A DNA stretch of 64,000 nucleotides, taken from assembly GCA_015063955.1 (NCBI GenBank), contig SVTD01000003.1, positions 1 to 64,000 of the forward strand. Direction: 5' to 3'. Of the stretch, positions 37,221 through 47,562 are shown piece by piece. The DNA is from Oscillospiraceae bacterium (GTDB lineage Bacteria; Bacillota; Clostridia; Oscillospirales; CAG-272). Each line of letters starts with the position of its first letter. Positions within the stretch are counted from its first letter, which is position 1. Position numbers and translations under genes: made by a program. The notes below the pieces were generated by a model. It made no database searches, was not told the origin of the DNA, and saw nothing but the letters and a program-made list of their open reading frames with translations.

Positions 37221-37290
37221 AGCTACTATACGTCACATAGTAGCTGCGGATATTATATCACAGCTACTTTGCATTGTCAAGTAGCTGTGA
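37221..37290 (-). promoter_or_regulatory. padR promoter (TTGACA-N17-TATAAT) with paired AGCTAC inverted repeats
   Basis: -35 complement of 37275-37280, -10 complement of 37252-37257; AGCTACTAT-N7-ATAGTAGCT at 37221-37245 and CACAGCTACTT-N9-AAGTAGCTGTG at 37259-37289. Confidence 0.75.
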
Positions 37291-37434
37291 TTTTTTATTG
37301 AACAAGCTTGCTTTTTTCATTTTATTTCATTAAATTATATAATAATATACAATAATTCCTCAAATCCTTGAAATCAGAAAAGGTTTGTAGTATAATACAC
37401 TATGTATAGTTGTGCATAGAAAGGAGGAACGAGC

Positions 37435-39207
37435 TTGAAAAACGCAGACAAAAAAACGGCTCCACTGAAGTTTATATCGGACAGGCTTTTCAGCCTTGAT
37501 ACAGCATTTTGCCGTCTTTACGATAACAGCCTTTTCTCCCACCTTGCGTCTAAGGTGCGCCACGGCTTTCTAACTCTTTATACGAGAGTGATCGGCGTGT
37601 TCTTCTTCACCTTCGGAATATACGCGTTTCTCATCGCTATGCTCACGAATCTGTTTTCAGACGCCGTTGCACATTCCTCCTCCCTTTACGGAGGCGCCGC
37701 TCTCGCAGTTGCCTCGATCCCCCTGCTCTTTTCAAAGGGCAACGTTTCAACCGTCCTTACTGACAGCAATTTCGGCGCAGTTATCTGCGAGTATCTTGAT
37801 ATAAGGCAGGAGACCCTCACTACCCACAGCTTTTCAGGACATCTCAACATAGCCTTTATTCTGGGAGTTGCGGCAGGAGGAGCCACCGTGATCTTCCCCC
37901 TCTCCTCCATAGTGTCGGCGATGGTCCTCGTCACGGTATTCTGCATAATTATGGCGCGTCCCGAGGCGGGCATCACCTTTATGACCGTTCTCATCTTCGT
38001 CTCTGATATGGGACTGTTGTACACGGTGCTCGGCGTTACCGCCATATCATACGCCTTCAAGCTTATCCGCAGAAAAAGAAAGCTCTGCCTGAAAAGAACG
38101 GACACGATCCTTGCGATCTTTGCCGTTTCTGTATTTTTCGGCGTGTTTATTACGGAGGGCGAGGCTGTCAGCCTTTCCTCTCTCAAATATTTTCTGCTTC
38201 TCTTTGCATATTTTCTTACGGTAAGTCTTATGCGCGACCGCAAAAAGCTGCTCCGCGTTCTCTATACCGCAATTATGGCGGCAGGTATCCTCGGCTCACT
38301 TTATATCCTCGCAAGGGCATTCGCCTCCCTGCTTCCCGCAGGAATCTTTGCCCGTCCCGATCTGCTTTACGGCTACGTTCTTTCCCTCCCCATCTTTTCC
38401 GGAGGACTTGCCCCTCTTGCTTTTGCGGCACTGATACCTGTTTGTACATCATTCATCATCAAGGCGCGCTCGGACGGATACCGCTTCACCTCCTGCCTCT
38501 GCCTTATCGCAATGGTAGGCTACCTTATCCTTTCCGGTGAGCTTGCATATGCCCTTGCGGCGGCTGTCGCAACGGCACTCTTCCTTTTCGTAACGGGCTC
38601 GAGAGGCGTTTACCTTACCATCAGCGCTCTTTTGGCGGGATCTGTAGTGCTTGCCTTTTCCGGCTCCTTCGGAGACAGGCTTTACAGATACGTTTTCAGC
38701 CGCCTTTCCGATGCCTTCAACCAGGCGAGGGACCTTTCCTATATTTCACAGAACGCATTTTCTGCTGAATACGCCGTCTGCGGACACGGCTTTTCCGGCT
38801 TTGCCGATCAGGGCTCCAACTCTTATTTCACCCTGATCTCACAGCTCGGCATTACGGGCTTCGTTATTCTCTGCTTCTTCGTTGCTTTGATTCTTGCACA
38901 GGCGGCGTCTCTTATTATAAAGACCTACCGCTCAAGCGAATGCGAGGAGGCAATGAACCGCTTCTCCTCCCTCGGCTCCCCCGCAGAGGCGAGGGCATGC
39001 GCTCTTTCCGTTTCATGCTCGGTTATCGTTTGCATGATCTGTGCAACCTTCTTTAATTTCTTTTCAAATCCCACAGCGTATCTTCTCTTCTTTATGCTTT
39101 GCGGCTTCTGTGCGGCGTACGCAAGAAGCGCAAAAAGCGAGATAAGCTCCGCCGCAGGCTCTCTCGCCTGCCATCAGTCGGAGGACCGCTGTCAGACAAG
39201 GCTTTAA
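37435..39207 (+). CDS. O-antigen ligase-like multi-TM protein
   Basis: Many TM helices, Wzy/WaaL-type layout; next to DUF4330 and TagO/WecA genes. Confidence 0.75.
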   Translation: MKNADKKTAPLKFISDRLFSLDTAFCRLYDNSLFSHLASKVRHGFLTLYTRVIGVFFFTFGIYAFLIAMLTNLFSDAVAHSSSLYGGAALAVASIPLLFSKGNVSTVLTDSNFGAVICEYLDIRQETLTTHSFSGHLNIAFILGVAAGGATVIFPLSSIVSAMVLVTVFCIIMARPEAGITFMTVLIFVSDMGLLYTVLGVTAISYAFKLIRRKRKLCLKRTDTILAIFAVSVFFGVFITEGEAVSLSSLKYFLLLFAYFLTVSLMRDRKKLLRVLYTAIMAAGILGSLYILARAFASLLPAGIFARPDLLYGYVLSLPIFSGGLAPLAFAALIPVCTSFIIKARSDGYRFTSCLCLIAMVGYLILSGELAYALAAAVATALFLFVTGSRGVYLTISALLAGSVVLAFSGSFGDRLYRYVFSRLSDAFNQARDLSYISQNAFSAEYAVCGHGFSGFADQGSNSYFTLISQLGITGFVILCFFVALILAQAASLIIKTYRSSECEEAMNRFSSLGSPAEARACALSVSCSVIVCMICATFFNFFSNPTAYLLFFMLCGFCAAYARSAKSEISSAAGSLACHQSEDRCQTRL

Positions 39208-39233
39208 GGCCGCCGAAAAAGGAGTGATCCGTT

Positions 39234-39707
39234 TTGAATACGAAAAACAAAAAAAGAATAAACGCCGTTGACATAATCATTCTTCTGGCAATGCTTGGCG
39301 CCATTATCTGCGCAGGATTCGTCATTATCAGAGGCCTCGGCACCTTCGGAGAAAAGGTCACCGTCAGCTACACAGTGGCTATCGACCCTATAGACAGCGA
39401 TTTTGTTTCCAAGGTCGCTGAGGGAGACGGCCTTTATGAGTACCGTACTGCCGAGCATATCGGCACGGTAAGAGCCGTTTCCGATGCTCAGGCATACCGC
39501 AAATCCTACCGCGACGGCGCAGACCCCAGAGGAAGCGCCATTGAAGGAATGAGCGTGCTCTACGTTACTCTCACGGCAGAGGCAACGAAGACTGACACGG
39601 GCTACGCCGTAGGCAACACCGTTCTCGGCATCGGCCGCCAATTAGAAATGAGATTCCCGAATCTTTACTGCATCGGAGAGTGCGTAAGGATCGAAGTAAT
39701 CGAATAA
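39234..39707 (+). CDS. DUF4330 family protein (copy 1)
   Basis: NTKNKKRINAVDIIILLAMLGAIICAGFVI...GDGLYEYRTAEHIGTV layout, paralogous to 41017-41514. Confidence 0.75.
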   Translation: MNTKNKKRINAVDIIILLAMLGAIICAGFVIIRGLGTFGEKVTVSYTVAIDPIDSDFVSKVAEGDGLYEYRTAEHIGTVRAVSDAQAYRKSYRDGADPRGSAIEGMSVLYVTLTAEATKTDTGYAVGNTVLGIGRQLEMRFPNLYCIGECVRIEVIE

Positions 39708-39757
39708 AAAACGCTTGACTTGCGAAATAGTGTAAAAAGAAAGGATCGGTCACAGCT

Positions 39758-41002
39758 ATGGAAATCACCTCTCTCGTAACCGCTGAATTAACCTCGATCA
39801 TAACCTCCCTTATCATCGCGATAGTTGCAGTAGCCTGCGCGGCTCTCGTTTCTTACACGACCACTCCCCCCGTAAGACTTCTTGCATTCCGTATCGGCGC
39901 CATCGACATCCCCACTGACGCAAGACGTATGCACAAAAAGCCTATGCCCCGTATCGGCGGACTTGCGATCTTTGCAGGCTTTCTCGTTGCTACCCTCGTT
40001 TTCTGCGAGCCCTCCTCACAGCTTTTCGCTATATGGATCGGCGGCGGCATCCTCGTTGTTCTCGGTATCCTTGACGATATCTTCCGCCTCCCCGCCCTTA
40101 TAAAGCTGATAGTACAGCTCTGCGTTGCAGGTATTGCAGTTTCATTCGGAATACTTATCGAGCATATCACCCTTTTCGGTGCACATATCGAGTTTGGCTA
40201 TTTCGCGATCCCCATTACCATGCTCTGGATCGTAGGTCTTTCCAACGCCATCAACCTTATTGACGGACTTGACGGTCTTTCCTGCGGAGTAAGCGCCATC
40301 ACCTCCATCTCTATCTTTATGGTAATGCTTATCACAGGAGATTACACAGCGGCTCTCATCACGGCGATCCTCACAGGCTCCTGCCTCGGATTCCTCCCCT
40401 ACAATAAGAACCCCGCTAAGATCTTTATGGGAGATACGGGCGCTCTGTTCCTCGGATATACTCTTTCCATCATCTCCGTACAGGGACTTTTCAAGCTCCA
40501 TACGATGCTTTCATTCCTTGTACCCGTTTCCATTTTTGCACTTCCCATTTTCGATACTCTTATTGCAATCATCCGCCGTCTGCTCCACGGACAGAGCCCC
40601 TTTCATCCCGACCGCGGACACTTCCATCATAAGCTGGTGGATATGGGCTTCTCCCACAAGGAGGCAGTTAAGATCCTTTACGCTATAAGCGGACTTATGG
40701 GTCTCGTTGCGGCAACCTATACCGAGGCTATGTTCCAGGAATCCTCTACGAGAATCTGGAAGACCGTTATCCTCCTCGTTGCGGCAGTCATCATTCTCGT
40801 GCTTATCTTTATCTGTATGAAGAAGCCCAGCACAAGAATCCTTTCCGGCCTTGCAGAGCACGTCAGCGAGATCAGGCTGGAGGCTGAAAAGCAGGAGCGC
40901 GAGGCAAAGGAAAAGGCCGAGGCTGAGGCTGAGGCTCACGAAAAGGCTGCCCTCGTTGAAAAAAAGCGTCAAAAAAAAGAAAACAAAAAAGCTGATAAAT
41001 AA
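39758..41002 (+). CDS. Undecaprenyl-phosphate GlcNAc-1-phosphate transferase (TagO/WecA/Rfe family)
   Basis: DARRMHKKPMPRIGGLAIF, NAINLIDGLDGLSCGV, FMGDTGALFLGY, RGHFHHKL. Confidence 0.95.
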   Translation: MEITSLVTAELTSIITSLIIAIVAVACAALVSYTTTPPVRLLAFRIGAIDIPTDARRMHKKPMPRIGGLAIFAGFLVATLVFCEPSSQLFAIWIGGGILVVLGILDDIFRLPALIKLIVQLCVAGIAVSFGILIEHITLFGAHIEFGYFAIPITMLWIVGLSNAINLIDGLDGLSCGVSAITSISIFMVMLITGDYTAALITAILTGSCLGFLPYNKNPAKIFMGDTGALFLGYTLSIISVQGLFKLHTMLSFLVPVSIFALPIFDTLIAIIRRLLHGQSPFHPDRGHFHHKLVDMGFSHKEAVKILYAISGLMGLVAATYTEAMFQESSTRIWKTVILLVAAVIILVLIFICMKKPSTRILSGLAEHVSEIRLEAEKQEREAKEKAEAEAEAHEKAALVEKKRQKKENKKADK

Positions 41003-41016
41003 CGGTTTGAATAAAT

Positions 41017-41514
41017 ATGAATAAAAAAGAAGAAATTAAATCTAAGAAAAAGATCGCCGCGGTTGACGTGATGATCGCGATCCTTCTGATACTTTGTGTG
41101 GCAGGCATCGTTATTCGCGTAGCTGTGGGAGACAGCGGGATTTTCGCCTCCGGCAAGGGAGAGTATATCGTTTCCTACGTGGTGCGCGGAGAGGACGATG
41201 AATACAGTCCCTACTTTGCCGAGGGACGAGAGTTCTTCCTTGAAAGCGGAGAGAAGTTCGGCACTCTTATTGCAGACGCAGAGCTCCCCCCTGCTGAGAT
41301 CTACGAGGAAAACCCCAACGGAGATCTTGAGCTTTATTACGCTCAGGACGGTACCGTGGATTTTAAGGGTACGCTCCTCGTTAAGGGAACCATGACGGAT
41401 TCCGGCTTTCTCCTTAACTCAAACACCTATATCGCCCCCAATATGACCGTTACCGTATCAAGCTCCGATATAACCGTAGAGCTTCTTATAACCGACATCA
41501 CAAAGGCTCAGTGA
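41017..41514 (+). CDS. DUF4330 family protein (copy 2)
   Basis: SKKKIAAVDVMIAILLILCVAGIVIRVAVG..., same layout as copy 1. Confidence 0.75.
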   Translation: MNKKEEIKSKKKIAAVDVMIAILLILCVAGIVIRVAVGDSGIFASGKGEYIVSYVVRGEDDEYSPYFAEGREFFLESGEKFGTLIADAELPPAEIYEENPNGDLELYYAQDGTVDFKGTLLVKGTMTDSGFLLNSNTYIAPNMTVTVSSSDITVELLITDITKAQ

Positions 41515-41547
41515 TCCTCCTGAGCACAAAGAAAGGTTGGTATTTTA

Positions 41548-42690
41548 TTGAACAATCTCAGAAATTTCGGAATAGTTTTTGCAGTTTCCTTCGTTATTCT
41601 CGGAATAATCGCTCTTTTTGCCTGCGGCTACGTTGCAGACACCGTAGCCGGCATCTTCACCGATGACGGCGATGATCTCGATGCGATCCTTACCCCCTCC
41701 GAAACTACGGGAATCGGAAACGAGGGCGAGGACGACAGACTGACGAGGAAGCTCAACGGCGAAAGCTTTACCTGGCTTATGATAGTCTCCGATTACCGCC
41801 CCAACGTTTTTGACAACTACTATCCCCAGTCTGAAAAGGACGTTGACAAGATCAAGGAGGATTTCGGTATCCTTGACGATGAGTATAAGCTTATCGAGGC
41901 AACGAATATCGTTATCGTCCGCGCCGACGTCAAAACGAGAGAATACGTTATTATGACAGTCCCCACCGCCACGAAGGTGGATACCCCCTCCGGCAAGATA
42001 TCTCTCGGCGAGGTATACGCTCTCGGCGGTGCCGAAACTCTTTCTGCAGAGATCGGCAGCATGACGGGACTTACGGTGGATTACTACTCCGTGATCCACG
42101 CAACGGAGCTTCAAAGCGTTGCAAACGCCGTGGGAAGCATCCAGTGCAACATCCCCGTTGATATCGCCTTCGACGGAAAGAACTACGTTACCGCTCCCGA
42201 AGAGGTGACGACGGACAAGGACGATAAAAAAGAGACCACGGCAAAAAAGGATAATGACAAAGATAAGGACAAGGATAAGGACGAGACCACCGAGGCCGAG
42301 ACCACCTACGTTGTGGAGCTTGACCGCGCCTCCTCCGTAAACCTTGCAAAGAAGCTGACCGCAGCTCTCCTTTTCTACGACGATGCCGACGGCATTGACG
42401 ATGAGATGCTCATTCTCCAGAGCTTTGCCAACGGTCTTATGGTCAATCTCTCGGAAAAATCCGACGGAGACCTTACAAGCGCCTTCACAAGCATCAACAA
42501 AAAGCTTGTTAAAACAAATATCACAAAGGAAGACGTGCTGGCTCATACCGAGGTCATCCGCGGCTACAGCTGGTTCAAGATCCAGACCCTCACCTACCCC
42601 GGCAAATATATCACAGGCAGACAGGGCCGTGAGGGCTACTACAATCCCGATATCGATGCGGCGATCAGCTTCTTTGCCGACTACCGCTGA
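41548..42690 (+). CDS. LytR-CpsA-Psr (LCP)-like membrane protein
   Basis: N-terminal TM; FTWLMIVSDYRP...NIVIVRADVKTREYVIMTVPTATKVDTPSGKISLGEVYALGGAETLSAEIGSMTGLTVDYYSVI; TTG start. Confidence 0.8.
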   Translation: MNNLRNFGIVFAVSFVILGIIALFACGYVADTVAGIFTDDGDDLDAILTPSETTGIGNEGEDDRLTRKLNGESFTWLMIVSDYRPNVFDNYYPQSEKDVDKIKEDFGILDDEYKLIEATNIVIVRADVKTREYVIMTVPTATKVDTPSGKISLGEVYALGGAETLSAEIGSMTGLTVDYYSVIHATELQSVANAVGSIQCNIPVDIAFDGKNYVTAPEEVTTDKDDKKETTAKKDNDKDKDKDKDETTEAETTYVVELDRASSVNLAKKLTAALLFYDDADGIDDEMLILQSFANGLMVNLSEKSDGDLTSAFTSINKKLVKTNITKEDVLAHTEVIRGYSWFKIQTLTYPGKYITGRQGREGYYNPDIDAAISFFADYR

Positions 42691-42727
42691 AATAATATAA
42701 GCTAATAACCGAAAGGACATAAATATC

Positions 42728-44134
42728 ATGGCAAGAATGAAAAACACAGACAAGACGATGGATAAGATCGTCGCACTTTGTAAGAACCGCGGCTTTGTAT
42801 ACGCGGGCAGTGAGATCTACGGCGGTCTCGCTAACTCCTGGGACTACGGCCCTCTCGGCGTTGAGTTCAAGAATAACGTAAAGCGAGCTTGGTGGAAGAA
42901 GTTCGTTCAGGAATCAAAGTACAACGTAGGCCTCGATGCAGGTATCCTTATGAACCCCCGCACCTGGGTCGCATCCGGCCACGTAGTTAACTTCAACGAC
43001 CCCCTTATCGACTGCCACTCCTGCAAGATGCGTCACCGCGCTGACAAGCTCATCGAGGACTGGAACGCTGAAAACGGCATCGACATGGTAGTTGAGGCTC
43101 TCTCAAATGAAGAAATGACAGCATACATCCGCGAGAAGGGCGTTCCCTGCCCCGGCTGCGGCAAGTGCGATTTTACAGATATCCGTAAGTTCAATATGAT
43201 GTTCAAGACCTTCCAGGGCGTTACAGAGGACTCCTCCACTGAGCTTTACCTCCGTCCCGAGACTGCTCAGGGTATCTTCGTAAACTTCAAGAACGTTCAG
43301 AGAACTACAAGAAAGAAGGTCCCCTTCGGCGTTTGCCAGATCGGTAAGTCCTTCCGTAACGAGATCACTCCCGGTAACTTCACATTCCGTACCCGCGAGT
43401 TCGAGCAGATGGAGCTTGAGTTCTACTGCAAGCCCGGAACCGACCTTGAATGGTTCAACTACTGGAAGGATTACTGCCACAAGTGGCTCCTGGATCTCGG
43501 CATGAGAGAGGAAAACCTTAAGCTCCGTGACCACGAGCAGGCAGAGCTTTCTCACTACTCTAAGGCTACTACAGACTTCGAGTTTATGTTCCCCTTCGGA
43601 TGGGGCGAGCTCTGGGGTATTGCCGACAGAACTGACTTCGACCTCAAGTCTCACCAGAACGAGTCCGGCGAGGCTATGGATTACTTCGACCCCGAAACGA
43701 ACGAAAAGTATATCCCCTACGTTGTAGAGCCCTCCCTCGGCGCTGACCGCGTTGCTCTCGCTTTCCTTATCGAGGCATACGACGAGGAGGTAGTTGATGA
43801 GGCAAAGAACGACGTAAGAGTTGTTCTCCACCTCCATCCCGCACTTGCACCCATTAAGGCTGCTATCCTTCCCCTCTCCAAGAAGCTCTCTCCCCAGGCT
43901 GAGGAGGTATTTGCAGAGCTTTCCAAGTACTACAGAGTTGACTTCGACGAGGCAGGCTCTATTGGTAAGCGCTACCGCCGTCAGGACGAGATCGGTACTC
44001 CCTACTGCATTACATACGACTTTGACTCCCTCGAGGACGGCTGCGTAACGGTTCGTGAGCGTGACTCTATGGAGCAGGTTCGTCTCCCCATCGCTGAGCT
44101 TAAGGCATACCTCGACGAGAAGCTTTACTTCTAA
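42728..44134 (+). CDS. glyS: Glycyl-tRNA synthetase (dimeric type)
   Basis: [75 protein letters not shown]. Confidence 0.97.
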   Translation: MARMKNTDKTMDKIVALCKNRGFVYAGSEIYGGLANSWDYGPLGVEFKNNVKRAWWKKFVQESKYNVGLDAGILMNPRTWVASGHVVNFNDPLIDCHSCKMRHRADKLIEDWNAENGIDMVVEALSNEEMTAYIREKGVPCPGCGKCDFTDIRKFNMMFKTFQGVTEDSSTELYLRPETAQGIFVNFKNVQRTTRKKVPFGVCQIGKSFRNEITPGNFTFRTREFEQMELEFYCKPGTDLEWFNYWKDYCHKWLLDLGMREENLKLRDHEQAELSHYSKATTDFEFMFPFGWGELWGIADRTDFDLKSHQNESGEAMDYFDPETNEKYIPYVVEPSLGADRVALAFLIEAYDEEVVDEAKNDVRVVLHLHPALAPIKAAILPLSKKLSPQAEEVFAELSKYYRVDFDEAGSIGKRYRRQDEIGTPYCITYDFDSLEDGCVTVRERDSMEQVRLPIAELKAYLDEKLYF

Positions 44135-44147
44135 GGTTAGCACTATG

Positions 44148-44410
44148 CAAAACCTTTTTTGAAAAAAAGGTTCTGCACTCCAAAAAACTTTAAAAAGGAC
44201 TTTGTCTTATTAAAGTTTTACTCGATTTTTTTCAAAAAATCGCGGATTCTTAAGGCAGAGCCTTAAGTCGCCTCCACAGAGGCGAAACACCTTTTGCCTT
44301 CCCGGATTCCAAAGGTTTGCCTTTGGTCGCCCACCGCTTGTGGGCGAAATTCGCAAAGGATAAACTAAACAATAAACCAACCGACCAGGGGAGGGGCAAC
44401 CCCTCCCCTA
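44148..44410 (+). repeat. Hairpin-rich intergenic element related to the MITE-like elements
   Basis: GCAAAACCTTTTTTGAAAAAAAGGTTCTGCACTCCAAAAAACTTT parallels the end of element 61681-62012; several hairpins. Confidence 0.55.
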
Positions 44411-44447
44411 AGATTTAATTTTACCTTTTACAGAAAGGACGAAAATT

Positions 44448-45329
44448 ATGGAATTCATTATCTCTAAGGGCGAAACTGTTGCTAAGTGCACTTCTGTCGG
44501 CGGTGAGCTTACGTCCTTCGTTAAGAACGGCACAGAGTACGTCTGGTACGGTCACGCAGAGCATTGGAGCGGCCAGGCTCCCTGTCTTTTCCCCGTTGTT
44601 TGCCGTCCCAAGGACGACTGCGTTATTATCGACGGTGTGACCTATCCTATGAAGAAGCACGGCTTTGCAAGAAAGGCTCCCTTTACACCTATCGAGGTAA
44701 AGCCCGACAGCGTTACCTTCCGTATCACCGAAACTGAAGAAACGAAGGCGATCTACCCCTTTGATTTCAATCTTGATATCACTCACTCCGTTACAGAGGA
44801 CAGCTTTACTACTGAATACAAGGTAACGAACCGTTCTGATAAGGAAATGATCTTCTGCATCGGCGGACACCCCGGCTTCAACTGCCCTATTTTCGAGGGT
44901 GAGAAGTTTGAGGACTATTCCCTTGTATTTGACAACGCCGAGGGCGCTGTGGCACACAACTGCGATCTTGACGCCGGCGGATACATGAGCCCCGATATGC
45001 CCGAGCTTGATTATATCAAGGACGGTGCAATCGATCTTATCTACGACCGCTTTGACTTTGACGCTATCGTTGTTGAAAACCTTCCCGTAAAGAAGGTTAA
45101 CCTCGTTAACCGCAGTACCGGTCACGGCGTTCGCTTTGAGTTTGATTCCTTCGACGCTATCGGCTTCTGGACTCCCATCAAGATGTCCTCTCCCTTCATC
45201 TGCCTCGAGCCCTGGAACGGTCTGCCCGGCGGTCTCGACGAGACAAGTGATTTCACCTCCAAGAAGTACGTAAAGACTCTCGCTCCCGGCGAAAGCTTCG
45301 TTACAGCCTATAAGGCATCCGTTATCTGA
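44448..45329 (+). CDS. Aldose 1-epimerase family protein
   Basis: WSGQAPCLFPVVCR, YPMKKHGFAR, GGHPGFNCP, PFICLEPWNG motifs. Confidence 0.92.
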   Translation: MEFIISKGETVAKCTSVGGELTSFVKNGTEYVWYGHAEHWSGQAPCLFPVVCRPKDDCVIIDGVTYPMKKHGFARKAPFTPIEVKPDSVTFRITETEETKAIYPFDFNLDITHSVTEDSFTTEYKVTNRSDKEMIFCIGGHPGFNCPIFEGEKFEDYSLVFDNAEGAVAHNCDLDAGGYMSPDMPELDYIKDGAIDLIYDRFDFDAIVVENLPVKKVNLVNRSTGHGVRFEFDSFDAIGFWTPIKMSSPFICLEPWNGLPGGLDETSDFTSKKYVKTLAPGESFVTAYKASVI

Positions 45330-46279
45330 TGAATCTTTGTAATCTTTCCACCGTCCGCGAGCTTCTTGACCGATACGGTCTTGCTCCCCGAAAGGGCTTC
45401 GGACAGAACTTTCTCATAAATCCCGACGTTCCTGCCCGTATTGCAGGCTCCTCCGCTCTCGGCTTTGATTGCGGCTGGGGAGGGGCAGACAGTACGGCAC
45501 CCGAGGGTGTATGCGCCCTTGAGATAGGCCCCGGAATCGGAGCGATGACGAGAGAGCTGTCCGGTCTTTTCGAAAAGGTCCTTGCCGTCGAGATCGACCG
45601 CGGACTGATACCTCTGCTCTCGGAAACTCTTGAGGACTGCGATAACGTCACCGTCATCAACGAGGACTTTATGAACCTCTCTCTCAAGGATCTTCTCCGA
45701 GAGAATTTCGGCGACAGCCCCGTTCGCATCTGCGCAAATCTTCCTTACTATATAACCTCTCCCATCCTTATGGCAGTGCTTGAGGCTTATAAGCCCTCAG
45801 AGCGGCCTCAGGTGGAGTCTATCACCGTTCTCGTGCAGAACGAGGTGGCAGACCGCCTTTGCGCCGAGGCAGGAAGCAACGAGTACGGCTCTATCACCGC
45901 CGCCGTAAACCTTTGCGGCGAGGCGAAAAAGCTCTTTACGGTTCCCGCAGGATGCTTCTATCCCGCTCCCAAGGTAACCAGCGCAGTCGTTCAGATAACC
46001 CTTTACAAAAACGGAGTACGCGCAGCATTTGATTCTCTCCCAGAGGATGACGGCGAGCTTGATAAGCTTATCGCTCTTGCAAAGCGTCTTATTGCCGCCG
46101 CATTTGCACAGAGAAGAAAAACTCTTACAAATGCCCTATCATCCGTTTCTCCCAAGGAAAAAACAGAGGCGGCTCTGGAGGCTCTGGGACTTCGCACGGA
46201 TATCCGCGGAGAAAAGCTCTCTGCCAAGGATTTCGTTGCCATCGCAAAGTATATAAGAGGTGATGACAATGACAAATAA
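45329..46279 (+). CDS. rsmA: 16S rRNA (adenine(1518)-N(6)/adenine(1519)-N(6))-dimethyltransferase
   Basis: KGFGQNFLINPDV, EIGPGIGAMTREL, ANLPYYITSPIL motifs; TGATG overlap with preceding gene. Confidence 0.95.
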   Translation: MNLCNLSTVRELLDRYGLAPRKGFGQNFLINPDVPARIAGSSALGFDCGWGGADSTAPEGVCALEIGPGIGAMTRELSGLFEKVLAVEIDRGLIPLLSETLEDCDNVTVINEDFMNLSLKDLLRENFGDSPVRICANLPYYITSPILMAVLEAYKPSERPQVESITVLVQNEVADRLCAEAGSNEYGSITAAVNLCGEAKKLFTVPAGCFYPAPKVTSAVVQITLYKNGVRAAFDSLPEDDGELDKLIALAKRLIAAAFAQRRKTLTNALSSVSPKEKTEAALEALGLRTDIRGEKLSAKDFVAIAKYIRGDDNDK

Positions 46280-46757
46280 ATTCAATCTTTATTCCCGAAC
46301 AGAGGAAGAAAAGACCCGCGACATCATAATGTACGAAAAAAAGGCTCATGCACGGGAGATATGCGAGCTTTTCGAAAAAAAGAAAAAGCGGGCAGATATT
46401 GTGACAGTATGCTCGGCAGTAGTCTTTGCGGCTGCGGCTTTTCCCCTGTTCTATAAGGCATACGACTCGGAAAGCATCATAGGTATGCTTTCGGTAATAC
46501 TTTCGGCAGTTCTTCTCACAGTGCTGGCAAGGCTTGTTGCAGGGGCCGTTCTCACTCGCTCCTTAAAGGTGTTTCTTAAATGGGGCTCCCTTTGCACAAG
46601 ATGGAAGGAAGCTCGAAAGGAAATGCACGATTACGAGGCAAAATTTACCGACCAGACCGTGTTTGAGGCTGACATGAAAAAGGCAGAAAAGCGCCTTATG
46701 GATGCCTGCGACGCACTTAATTCCTTTGCTGAAAAGCACGGAATCACCGTAGATTGA
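46269..46757 (+). CDS. Hypothetical membrane protein
   Basis: MTNKFNLYSRTEEEKTRD...; overlaps 3' end of rsmA, two TM segments. Confidence 0.68.
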   Translation: MTNKFNLYSRTEEEKTRDIIMYEKKAHAREICELFEKKKKRADIVTVCSAVVFAAAAFPLFYKAYDSESIIGMLSVILSAVLLTVLARLVAGAVLTRSLKVFLKWGSLCTRWKEARKEMHDYEAKFTDQTVFEADMKKAEKRLMDACDALNSFAEKHGITVD

Positions 46758-46767
46758 CGGAGGAGCT

Positions 46768-47520
46768 ATGGAAGCTGTAATTCTCACAGCCCTGGGAGTA
46801 GGCGGTGCAACCGTTTTCGGCTCCCTGCTTGGCTTTGTATTTAAAAGAATATCCCACCGCTTTTCCGATATCGTTCTGTCCTTTGCGGCGGGAGTAATGC
46901 TTTCTGCAGCGGTTCTCGGGCTGATACTCCCCTCCCTTGAATACGGCGGCAGGTTCGGAATAATCATAACCGTTGCAGGCATATTTGCGGGAGCGCTTTT
47001 CCTTAACGTTATCGATAAGCTCGTACCTCATTTGCATAAAATGGTAGGGGCGGATATTGAAGAGCATCATAAAACGAGCCTTTCCAGGGTACTTTTGTTC
47101 GTACTCGCCATCGCCATTCATAACCTTCCCGAGGGTATTGCAGCCGGTGTCGGCTTCGGTGCCGGAGACACATCTCAGGCGCTTCTTATCGCAGGAGGCA
47201 TAGCTCTCCAGAATATCCCCGAGGGTATGGTCATCATCGGACCTTTGCTTTCTGCGGGAGTGTCTGCAAAAAAGACCTTCCTGCTGGCACTGATGACGGG
47301 AGCGGTTGAGGTTCTGGGAACCTTTATCGGCTACTTTGCAGTCAGTATCGCCTCCTTCATCCTCCCCTTTGCACTTGCCTTTGCAGGAGGAACGATGCTT
47401 TACGTAATAAGCGATGAAATGATCCCCGAGACCCACGCCCACGGAAGCGAGCGCGGCGCAACCTACGCCCTCCTCGCAGGCTTTTCCGTAATGCTTATAA
47501 GCGACGTTCTTCTTGGCTAA
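46768..47520 (+). CDS. ZIP family metal transporter
   Basis: AIAIHNLPEGIAAGVGFG, GIALQNIPEGMVI, SDEMIPETHAHG. Confidence 0.95.
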   Translation: MEAVILTALGVGGATVFGSLLGFVFKRISHRFSDIVLSFAAGVMLSAAVLGLILPSLEYGGRFGIIITVAGIFAGALFLNVIDKLVPHLHKMVGADIEEHHKTSLSRVLLFVLAIAIHNLPEGIAAGVGFGAGDTSQALLIAGGIALQNIPEGMVIIGPLLSAGVSAKKTFLLALMTGAVEVLGTFIGYFAVSIASFILPFALAFAGGTMLYVISDEMIPETHAHGSERGATYALLAGFSVMLISDVLLG

Positions 47521-47523
47521 ATA

Positions 47524-47562
47524 AAAATGCTGTTGCATTGTTGCAACAGCATTTTTATTTAG
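47524..47562. terminator. Bidirectional terminator
   Basis: AAAAATGCTGTTGCA-ttgt-TGCAACAGCATTTTT. Confidence 0.85.

Noticed and set aside
41545-42753. 402-aa minus-strand ORF
   Set aside because: Fully antisense to the LCP-like gene; Val/Gly/Asp/His-rich composition typical of reading a codon-biased gene backwards.
43103-44143. 346-aa minus-strand ORF
   Set aside because: Antisense to glyS, which has unmistakable motifs; composition is that of an antisense shadow ORF.
46744-47538. 264-aa minus-strand ORF
   Set aside because: Antisense to the ZIP transporter gene.
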